This document shows positions 13,001-21,381 of a stretch of DNA of 64,000 bases, in pieces. A model generated the notes under the pieces. The model was not told the DNA's origin. It searched no databases and saw nothing but the letters and a program-made list of their open reading frames with translations. Where the stretch lies: the NCBI GenBank assembly GCA_965112735.1, contig OZ218959.1, positions 1,364,001-1,428,000 on the forward strand, written 5' to 3'. The stretch is from Phaeosaccion multiseriatum (taxonomy: Eukaryota; Ochrophyta, other classes). Made by a program: the position numbers and the translations under genes. Position 1 is the stretch's first letter. Every line of letters starts with the position of its first letter.

Positions 13001-14873
13001 CCCATCCACTGCCATCCACTGCCATCCACTGCTATCCACTGCCGTCCACTGCCGTCCACTGCTATCCACTGCCATCTATCCATCTCTCTCCACTGCAAAG
13101 CAATGCCCTCCCCCGGCACCCCCTTCTCCTCCCTCCTGCCTCCCTTCTCTCTCTCTCCTTCTGTCCCTCGCTCTACCTCGCTGTCTTTCCCCTTCATTTT
13201 CTCTCCCTCCCTCCCTCCCTCCCTCCCTCGTACCCCTCACCACCAACAAGGACCCGGACGAGGAAGACCCTAACAGCTGGGCGGTGCCGCGTCCTCCGCT
13301 GCTCAAGTACGATTGGGCCGACACAGAGGACATGAGTCGCTACGAAACGCCTCTCTTCACCAAGTGGCTCAAGGCCAAGAAGAAGCGCAAGAAGGCCAAG
13401 GCCAAGGCCGCACGGGAAGAGATGGTGCGTACGTGCGTGCGTGCGTGCGCGTGTGTGTGTGTGTGTGTGTGTGTGCGTGCGTGCGTGAGTGCGTGCGTCC
13501 TCACCGCGGTTCACCTGCCCCTCCCCCGCTCTCTCCCTCCCTCCCTCCCTCACTTCTCCTCCTCCCCCACCCGTCCCCTTCACTCTTGTCTCTCCGTCTT
13601 TTTGCCTTTGTTTGTTTCCCATTCTTTCCTGGTGGCCTACCCGCGCATTACTTTAATACGATCGGTACCTGCGTATGCGTACGTACCTACCTACGTACCT
13701 ACCTACGTACCTACTTACGTACCTACTTACGTACCTACTTACGTAGAGGGCGCGCGGGGAGGAGGTGGACACAGAGAGTGACTCAAGCGACTCCGACGAC
13801 AACAGCGACGCAGACAACGATGACTCCGACACAGATGGCAGTGACGCGGATGTCGAGTCAGAGGCCCTCCAAGACGCTGACAGCCTCGCCACGGCAGGGG
13901 CCAAGAAGGGTCGAGGGGGAAGGGGAGGAGGTGATGATGATGACGACGACTCGATCGATGACCTTGCGGCGGAGCAGGCCAGGCTTGATGCCCTCACCAA
14001 GCTGGACGAGGAGGAGGAGCGGCGTGAGAAGGAGGCGGAGGCGGAGCGGATGAAGGAGGAGGTAAGGGTGCGAGGGTTGGGGAGAGAGAGGTGGAGAGAC
14101 AGTGAGTGAGTGAGGGATGGGGTTTCCGTTTCCTCGTGCTTTGGAGGGTGGTGGGGGAGGGTTGGGGGTTGTTGTTGCCACTGCCCCGCACCCTCCAGAC
14201 GGTCATCGAGGCTATACTCAATTGAAACTACAACTGCCCCCGTCCACTGCCGTCCACTGCCATCCCCCCCCCCCCCCCCCTTTCGCTTAGGCCTGGGCCA
14301 TGCAGCCCAAGGATCGCCTCCTCTACAACAAATCCTTCACCAAGCTTGATAAGGTGGGCAACAGTGTCAGTATCAGTTTCAGTTCATTCATCCCTTCCCC
14401 CCCCCCGGGTCCCTCCGGGGGAACTTAGGAGCGCATTCGTCACCAACGAGGGCTTGGGCTTGTCGATCAGGGGAAGTAAACTGAAGCTCAAACTCCCCCT
14501 CCTCCCTCCCTCGTCTCCCTCCGCCTGCTCCCCACCCTCCCCCTCCTCCCTCCCCCCGGCGCTCCACCCCCCCCCCCCCAACAACGACCCATGCATTCAG
14601 GACCTGAGTAAGTCAGTGGACTTCTCCGAATGCGAACCCATGTTCCGTAAAGCCGGGCTGTCCGAGAGTGCCATCTTGCAGCTCTTTGGCCTGTCCCTCA
14701 GCCTCAACGGCACCCCCCAGCCCGACAAGGTGGAGAGCGATGCCGCAGCCATTCGTCACGGGGCACTCTCGCAGTCACAGTTCGCGGTATGCTTCCATAT
14801 GCTGCGGTGTGTCACACAGAGAGGCATGGTGCTGCCCACAGAGCTGCCCGTGCCGCTGAGGTTGGTCGACTGA
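378..14873 (+). CDS. Leucine-rich-repeat protein with C-terminal EH-like domain, 5' partial
   Basis: Exons: 378-496, 963-1037, 1284-1331, 1832-1966, 2380-2489, 3209-3334, 4039-4255, 4615-4710, 4889-4939, 5630-5753, 6074-6240, 6899-6958, 7582-7671, 8924-9019, 9743-9926, 10247-10317, 10782-10865, 11459-11662, 11848-12018, 12751-12921, 13251-13424, 13747-14061, 14291-14353, 14601-14873. All join in frame, giving 1073 residues ending in TGA. The first exon starts in mid-gene. LRRs of the LxxLxLxxNxLxxLP type lie in exon 1 and in exons 6-10; each block ends in a PP-x(4)-G cap. The middle is unrecognised. Exon 18 is Lys-rich and helical, exon 22 has an Asp/Ser-rich acidic run, then a Glu/Arg coiled-coil-like stretch. 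The last 90 residues resemble an EH (Eps15 homology) domain: a GLSESAIL helix, LFGLS, SQFAV and a final LPTELPVPL, with about 15 extra residues in the calcium-loop region. EH domains usually bind NPF peptides in endocytosis; that role is inference. The exon 16 donor is the least certain boundary. Confidence 0.88.
526..895 (+). repeat. TATC/ATCC tetranucleotide repeat
   Basis: Mixed CTAT and ATCC units filling the intron between the first two LRR exons. Confidence 0.95.
1038..1197 (+). repeat. GT-rich tract after donor
   Basis: GTGTGT with GTGA and GTCT variants, starting directly at the splice donor. Confidence 0.9.
1441..1766 (+). repeat. CTT trinucleotide repeat, about 325 bp
   Basis: Nearly perfect CTT array after a few CCT units, inside the intron before 1832. 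Confidence 0.95.
1984..2370 (+). repeat. CATATGCC / CATATACC minisatellites
   Basis: Two arrays: units built on CCCATATACCTGCCTACT at 1990-2095, and on CCATATGCCTGTCCTCATGT at 2218-2368. Both lie in the intron before exon 2380-2489. Confidence 0.9.
2960..3165 (+). repeat. CCCCTCT pyrimidine repeat
   Basis: Units of CCCCTCT and CCCCTCC leading to the acceptor at 3208. Confidence 0.9.
3355..3835 (+). repeat. GAGAGGGGA purine repeat after donor
   Basis: Almost pure purine for about 480 bp, directly after the donor at 3335; higher-order units of about 125 bp are visible. Complementary in type to the CCCT tract at 3919-4030 in the same intron. Confidence 0.92.
3919..4030 (+). repeat. CCCT repeat before acceptor
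   Basis: CCCT units with a short CTTC interruption, ending 8 bp before the acceptor at 4038. Confidence 0.95.
4560..4582 (+). repeat. Poly-C run of about 22
   Basis: Mononucleotide C run in an intron, preceded by TATA-type and GT repeats at 4478-4560. Confidence 0.9.
4977..5331 (+). repeat. GGAA purine repeat after donor
   Basis: GGAA units with GGGA variants, starting just inside the donor at 4940. Confidence 0.95.
5404..5478 (+). repeat. GCATATGGGCAATGG 15-bp repeat
   Basis: Five near-identical copies in an intron; the same CATATGGGC core recurs elsewhere in the window. Confidence 0.9.
5800..6070 (+). repeat. CCAACCA / CACC and TCCACTGCC repeats
   Basis: Pyrimidine/A-rich units before the acceptor at 6073, ending in three TCCACTGCC copies. 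Confidence 0.85.
6241..6600 (+). repeat. GGGTGGGTGTCAGGACAGAG minisatellite
   Basis: About 14 imperfect copies of a roughly 23-bp unit starting at the donor GTGCGTGGGTGG, followed by GT-rich DNA to 6725. Confidence 0.9.
7202..7575 (+). repeat. CCCT repeat, about 370 bp
   Basis: Nearly perfect CCCT tandem ending at the acceptor of exon 7582-7671. Confidence 0.97.
7699..8640 (+). repeat. CT-rich repeat block
   Basis: Nearly 1 kb of CTCT-rich sequence with a unit of TCTCATATCTCCTTCCCCCT at 7719-7955 and CCCTCTCTCTTTACCTCTCT units from 8148 to 8580, within one intron. Confidence 0.9.
8703..8920 (+). repeat. CATA tetranucleotide repeat
   Basis: About 54 CATA units ending at CACACAG, the acceptor of exon 8924-9019. 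Confidence 0.97.
9170..9297 (+). repeat. CCCCTCT repeat
   Basis: Perfect 7-bp CCCCTCT array in the intron before 9743; CCCT/CTCC units follow at 9551-9730. Confidence 0.95.
10100..10215 (+). repeat. CCT and CCA trinucleotide repeats
   Basis: CCT array followed by CCA array, before the acceptor at 10246. Confidence 0.95.
10871..11165 (+). repeat. GGGA purine repeat after donor
   Basis: Starts just after the donor of exon 10782-10865. The same intron ends in CCCT at 11374-11450. Confidence 0.95.
11285..11373 (+). repeat. Intronic duplication, copy 1
   Basis: An 89-bp segment beginning CTCCAGAAGGATGACGTG. It matches 12541-12630 except for about three bases. It lies just before the polypyrimidine tract and acceptor of exon 11459-11662. 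Confidence 0.95.
12019..12330 (+). repeat. GTGAGTGG array starting at donor
   Basis: GTGA and GTGG units that begin with the functional donor GTGAGT of exon 11848-12018 and continue for 310 bp. Confidence 0.92.
12541..12630 (+). repeat. Intronic duplication, copy 2
   Basis: Second copy of 11285-11373, again just before a CCCT tract, this time for exon 12751-12921. Here the copy is itself preceded by a strong pyrimidine tract and CCAG. Confidence 0.95.
12925..13085 (+). repeat. CATCCACTGC repeat
   Basis: About 14 copies of a 10-11-bp CATCCACTGC(C) unit in the intron after 12921. The same unit recurs in introns of other genes. Confidence 0.92.
13676..13746 (+). repeat. TACGTACCTAC repeat at acceptor
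   Basis: Six to seven TACGTACCTAC(T) units run straight into the ACGTAG acceptor of exon 13747-14061. Confidence 0.9.
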
Positions 14874-15145
14874 TGGGTTGGCGGATGGATGGACGCGACG
14901 GACGCACAGACGGATTGGCTGACAGGAAGACGGACGGACTGGTTGGCTGGCAGGCACGCAGGCAGACGGACAGACTGGTTGGTGGCAGGTAGACAGACAG
15001 ACGGACTGGTTGGCGGACAGGAAGACGGACGGACGGATTGGCTGACAGGAAGACGGACGGACGGGTTGGCTGGCAGGCAGGCAGGCAGGCGGACAGACTG
15101 GTTGGTTGGCAGGCAGGCAGACAGACGGACAGACTGGTTGGACAT
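14874..15145 (+). repeat. GACTGGTTGGCTGGCAGGCA repeats, 3' of LRR gene
   Basis: Overlapping units of about 16-36 bp built from GGACGGAC, TGGTTGGC, AGGCAGGC and GACAGGAAGACGGACGGAC, starting at the LRR stop codon. Confidence 0.9.
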
Positions 15146-15938
15146 ATGATACGATGTGTATGGATGTGGCACAATGGACGTCTTACGGTGGGGGCATTGG
15201 AGAGGCGGAAGCGACGCGTGTCGCCAGCTGCGGTGGGAGTCTGTACAGGCGTATGGAAAAGGGCTTATTCTTTCTTTCCTTTTTGATGTTTATTACTGCA
15301 CCTCGTTTCTGTGCGCCACACATACATAACCCGCCGCATCACTGACGGATTGCTCTCAAGCATGGCCCAAACCCGAAAGATAGACCTCATGGATCCCCAA
15401 TGTCGAGGTGTTGCACCTCAATGTCGAGGAGTTGCGGCTTCCATCGGATTTCGGAAACGATTTCATTACTTTTAGGCAGATCCCCGATGGCACTTAAAGG
15501 TTTTGGCGGAGATCAAATCGAGCGGGGGGTGAGGAAGTGAGAAGAAAAGAATATCAAGCACAGACAAGGGCGCCTGTGAGGGAGATACCGAAGGCGTGGA
15601 GACAGGGTGGGTTTTCTCGTCGATGGGCATGTGAAAGCGGCACGGGGGAATGGGGAACGGGATTATTTTCCGTCGAATCCGTGCCTACCTTCCCCCCCCC
15701 TTCTCCCTCCAACTCCTCCTCACCTCCCTTTTCTCGTCGCTGACTGCTCTTACCACCTGCTCCGCTGTGCACTACCACACTGCTCCGCTTCGTGTCCCAC
15801 TCCAGACGTCTTGGGGGATTCACGAGGAGCGGAAGCGCTCCCCCCGGTCATCAGTACTTCTAGATCTTAGTTGGTTCCCCCCAAAAGCAGGGAGGGAGGG
15901 AGAGAATTGCCAGGGGCGTTCGCTGCACACGTGCAACA
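14874..15938 (+). other. Spacer between LRR-EH gene and CAND1
   Basis: Holds the 3' flank of the LRR gene, including the tandem repeat at 14874-15145, and the CAND1 promoter and 5' leader. Around 15400-15435 a short direct repeat (AATGTCGAGG followed by TGTTGC or AGTTGC) occurs twice. A pyrimidine-rich tract lies at 15690-15735. No coding exon was supported. Confidence 0.5.
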
Positions 15939-18900
15939 ATGAGCGTTGCCACTCTGAACAACCTCCTAGTGAAGGCTGCGGACTGGGACAAAGATGAGAG
16001 ATACATGGCCACCAGCGACCTTTGCGGCGAGCTGCAAAAGGTAATGGACGACACCTGATTCTTTTATACCCCATCCACGTCTATCCGCCCTGCATGTGCT
16101 GTATAGACCCACGTCTCTCATGCTGCGTGTACTTGTGCGTTCCGCCTCTTTTATCTCCTCGTTGCCGCCGCGAGGACCTTCTCTCTCCCGCCCTCCTTGA
16201 CCCCCCTCCCCCGCCGCCACCTCCTCCTCTTTTTGACGTTCATCAGGAGCTCAAAATAGACGCCGCCATGGAGCGCCGCATCTGCGCAGCTGTCCTGAAG
16301 CAGCTGGACGACACCTCCAACGACGTGCAGTCCATCGCCATCAAGTGCCTGGGCATCTTGCTCGAGAAGGTGCAAGAGGCGCAGGCGGGCGAGATTTGCG
16401 ACAAGCTCTGCACCCTCATCCTGGAGGGCAAGCAGGAGCTCAGGGACATATACTCCATCGGTGAGTGAGTCAGAGAGTGAGTGAGTGAGTCAGTGAGTGA
16501 GTGAGTGAGTGAGTGAGTGAGTGAGTGAGTGAGTGAGTGAGTGGGGTGAGTGAGTGAGTGAGTGAGTCAGTGAGTGAGTGAGTCAGTGAGTGAGTGAGTT
16601 AGTGAGTGAGTATGTGAGTGAGTGAGTGAGTGAGTGAGTGTGTGAGTGGGGGATGGAGGGAGTGAGTGGGTGAATGAGTGAGTGGGTGAGTGAGTGGGTG
16701 GGTGAGTGAGTGTGTGAGTGAGTGAGTGAGTGTGTGTGTGAGTGAGTGTGTGAGTGAATGAGTGAGTGACTTTCTGCAAGGTGGGGCGGTATGCGGCTGG
16801 TGCATATGTCCACGCTGACACCACACCGACACCATGGCACACACGAAACCAACAGGACAACACACACACACACAAACCGAAACGAACAGGCCTCAAGCTG
16901 CAGCCGCTATTTCACCTTCTTCTCTTCCCCTCACTTGTCTCCTTGCCTCCTTGTGTCGTTTGTCCTTCCCTTCACCTTCCCTCCCAAGACCTCTACACGC
17001 TCACCTAACCTCCCGTCCCCGCTTTCCCTCATGTCCATGTCTCCCCTCTCTCTCCTCTCACTCCTCCTTGCCCTTGCCCTTGCCTTCCTTGCCCTCCACA
17101 GGCCTCAAGACGCTCATCTCGGACGTTCCTGATGCCATGGGTCCGTCCATCGCAGGGTGAGTGAGTGGGGGATGAGTGAGAGGGTGAGTGGAGGGGTGAG
17201 TGGAGGTCTCCTCCTCTTCAGACAACTCAGGCGTATGGGCAAGAGGACACCCCAGGAGGAGAGAGATTTTCTCTTGAAACTGAATCTGCAACTACTGCCG
17301 CGTATGTACCCCTACCTCCCCACCTACCTACGTACCTACCTACGTACCTACCTACCCGTTTACGTATATACTTACGTACCTACCTACCTACCTACATACA
17401 TACGTACCTACATACCTACCTATCTCCCTATCTGCATACCTGCGCACCCACCCACCCGCCTACCTACCTACCTACCTACCTACCTGTCTGCCTCCCCTAC
17501 GTACGTACCTACCTACCTGCCTACCTACCTTCCTATCTACCTATCCATGTGCACAGGCGGCTGTCGAAGCGTCTGCTTGGCGGGGTGGAGCAGGACGAGA
17601 CGCTTGACATTAAGCTTGAGTGCCTCGAGAACCTCACTGACTTACTCAAGCGCTTCGGGAGGGAGATGGAGCCCGAGCACGGACACATCATATCGGTGGT
17701 CATGAAGCAGCTCAGCCACGAGAGGTAAGAAGGATGGGAGGGGACGAGAGGAGAGGGAAGGAGAGGAGAGGAGAGGAGAGGAGGGGAGGGGAGAGGAAAA
17801 GAGGGGAGAAGAGGAGAGGGGAGGAGAGGGGAGGGGAGGGGAGAAGAGGGGAGGGGAGAGGAGGGGCCCTTACCCTCACGCCCTCGTATATACCACCCTT
17901 CCCTGCCTCCACCAATCTCCCAACCACCCACCTGACCCCCCTGACCCCCCTGACCCCCCCCCCCCCCCCTCTTGTTCTCTGCCTCCTCCTCCTCCTCAGA
18001 CTGGTGGTGCGCAAGCGAGGAGCGGCGTGCCTGGGCTCAGTGGCGGTTGTGGTGTCGGACTCGCTGCTGAATCGCATGACGGAGACGCTGCTGGGACAGA
18101 TCGACTCGGAGGCCCACAAGAGGCCTGACATAGTGCGCACCCTCATCCAGGTATGGTATTGTAGGTATGGTGTGGTATGGTGTGGTATGGTGTGGGATAG
18201 AGTCGATGTTGTGTGTCGATGCTGTGTGTAGTATATCGAAGGTGTCGATGTTGTGTGTCGATGTTGTGTGTAGAAGATATCGATCTTGTATATCGAAGTT
18301 GTGTGTAGAAGATATCGATCTTGTATATCGAAGGTGTCGATATTGTGTATCGTATCGATGTCTTCGATATTGAGTATCTCGCCCCACACCCTAGCCACCC
18401 CATACACTCCAACCCCCACCCCCACACACCCACCCACACACACACCCACACACACACAGACCATCGGCACGATCAGCCGCACGGTTGGATATCGCCTCGG
18501 CCGTCACCTCGACAGCGTTGTACCGCTATTCCTCAAGTGTTGCGGAGACCCTGAGGATGAGGCGCAGCACACAGAGGCGGCCAACGAGCTCAGAGAGAAT
18601 TGCTTCCAGGTGGGTGGGGAGGGGAGGGGAGGAGAGGGGAGGGGAGGGGAGGGGAGGGAGGGAGGGAGGGAGGGAGGAAGGTTGGGGGAAGGCAGGGATG
18701 GGCGGGAGTATGGAGCTTTTCGGCTAACTTGGGCTGGCGTTGGCTTGGCTGCCTACTCTCTCCCTCTCTCCCTCTCCCTCCCTTGTGCAGGGCTTCGAAA
18801 GCTTCGTGACGCGCTGCCCGAGGGAGGTGACGCCCCACCTCGCTACCATCATCAGCGTGGCCCTGCAGGTAGGTGGATGGAGGAATATGGGTGGCTAGGG

Positions 18901-19433
18901 TGGGTGGATGGAGGCATATCGGTGGGGTGGGGTCGGTTAGGGCAGAAGGCGTATGCGTGGGGGAATGAGAGGAGAGAAGATGCCAGAGACAGAGACAGAG
19001 ACAGAGAGAGTAAGAGAGGCGAGGGAGAGAGCGAGAGAGCGAGAGATAGGGGGGGGTGGGGGGGGTTGAGTGTTGTCAGGCCTGTTGCTGGGCCTCGAGT
19101 GTGTCTCTGTCTCTCGCTCTCTCTTATCCTCTCCCCCTCGCCACCTCCCTCTCTCCCTCCCTCTCTCTCGCTTCTCTCTCTCGCCTCTCTTGTGCGTCCC
19201 AAATATTGGGTGCTCCTCTGCTTACATCTGCGTACAACAACAACACACACATACACACATACACACAGTACATCAAATATGACCCCAACTACAGTTACGG
19301 TGACAGCGACGACGAGGGGGCGGGGGGCGAGGGGGATGACATGGAAGACGACTTTGAGGACGATGAGGATGACTTCTCAGACGACGGGGGGGCGGGCAGC
19401 GATGATGACGACACTGGCTGGAAGGTAGGGGGG

Positions 19434-19467
<34 letters not shown>

Positions 19468-20724
19468 TCTCTCTCTCTCTCTCTTTGTGTGTGTGTGTGT
19501 CATTTCTCTCTGGCTGGATGGTAAAGGGGGGGGGCGTCTCTGTCTCTGTATCTGTGTATATGTGTCTGTCTCTCTGGCTGGAAGGTGTCTGTGTATGTGT
19601 CTTATGTCTCTCTGGCCGGAAGGTGGAAGGTGTCTGTGTATGTGTCTTATGTCTCTCTGGCTGGAAGGTGTCTGTGTATGTGTCTTATGTCTCTCTGGCT
19701 GGAAGGTGTCTGTGTATGTGTCTTATGTCTCTCTGGCCGGAAGGTGTCTGTGTATGTGTCTTATGTCTCTCTGGCTGGAAGGTGTCTGTGTATGTGTCTT
19801 ATGTCTCTCTGGCCGGAAGGTAAAGGGGTCTCTCTCTGTGTCTCTCTCTCTCTCTCTCTCTCTTCGATGTCGTGTCTCTCCCTCTCCCATTCCCTCCCCC
19901 TCCCCTGGCTGTGATGGCCCTCCCTCTAGCCACCAATCAACAAACCATCATATGTTTTGTGCTGTGTATCACCAACTGCTGGACATGTGACCTCCAAAAG
20001 GTGCGGCGAAGCGCAGTCAAGGTGCTCTCTGCGGTCATCATGAACAGACCCGAGATGCTGCAGGACCTCTACACAGGGTACGTACCATTACGTGGGTACA
20101 CAAGTAACACACACACACACACGCAAACGTACATACACACAAACGCACACAGGAATTACATAAAACACACCCACTCCCACCCACACACGCACCCTCTCCC
20201 CACAACACACACACATACACACGTTGGTGATACGCAGGTGCTGTGACGAGCTCGTGGGGCGTTTCAAGGAGAGGGAGGAGAATGTGCGAGTGGATATTTT
20301 GCTGTGCTTCAACAGCTTGCTGCAGGCCACGCTCAACACAGGTAAGTGCGAGTGGAGAATCGAGTGTGGTAGAGCTTTTATCAAAGTCTGCGTGTCCATC
20401 CATCCATCCATCCATCCATCTTTCCTTCCATATGTAACCCCGTACACACACGCCCGATTGCACCCCATTGAAACTGCACTACACAACACTCACGACCATT
20501 TGCTCCCCACTGGCACGATACTGTACACGATTTGGCACTGCACGCCACACTACAACATAATAACGCGTCATCACAGGAAGTCGCCGGAGCGCCACTCGAA
20601 GCACACAGAGCGCCGGGGGGGGGGACAAGGAGCTGCTGTCTCAGTCCCTGCGCACGCAGGTGAGGGACCTATCGGCTAGTAGGAGGAAGAGGAGGAGGAG
20701 GAGGAGGAGGAGGAGGAGGAGGAA

Positions 20725-20766
<42 letters not shown>

Positions 20767-20835
20767 CAGGAGTGGTAAGAGTAGTCGTCGTAGTATTGTA
20801 GTAGCAGCAGCAGCAGGAGTAGTTGTAGTAGAAGC

Positions 20836-20868
<33 letters not shown>

Positions 20869-21349
20869 CGTTAGTGGTAGAAGTTAGTAGCAAGAAGAAG
20901 AGCAGCAGCAGCAGTAGCAGTATCAGTAGCGGAAGTAGTGGGAGTAGGGTCTAGTCAACGGAAACTGAAACTGAAGCTCAAACTGAATCTGAAACTGTCA
21001 CTTTCACAGGTGGCGACGCGGCAGAAGTCGTGTGTGCACGAGCTCAGCGCCAAGCTACCGGCCCTGATTAAGGCCGTGGACAAGCAGCTGCAGAGTGAGT
21101 GGGATGGTTGGCTGGCAGCAGGGCTGGCTGGTTTGGTTGAAGGGAGGGAGAAGAGACGGGGGCGGGGAGCGTTGCTTGCCTCGCATGCTTGCCTTGCCCA
21201 TCCTCTTTTGTCTCTCTCTCTCTTTTCTTCTCTCTCGTTGTCCCCCAGAATACTCCTTTCTTCTCCCTCTCTTCTCTTTTTGGTCTTCTCCTCTGCTTGC
21301 AGCTCTCAGCCCCTGTTCTGACCTCGCCCCCCGTTCTTTCCTCCTCCTC

Positions 21350-21381
<32 letters not shown>

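Noticed and set aside
20955-21003. GAAACTGAAACTG as an interferon-response-like element
   Set aside because: The resemblance is coincidental. It is intronic, belongs to a repeated module found in many introns, and the organism is not a vertebrate.
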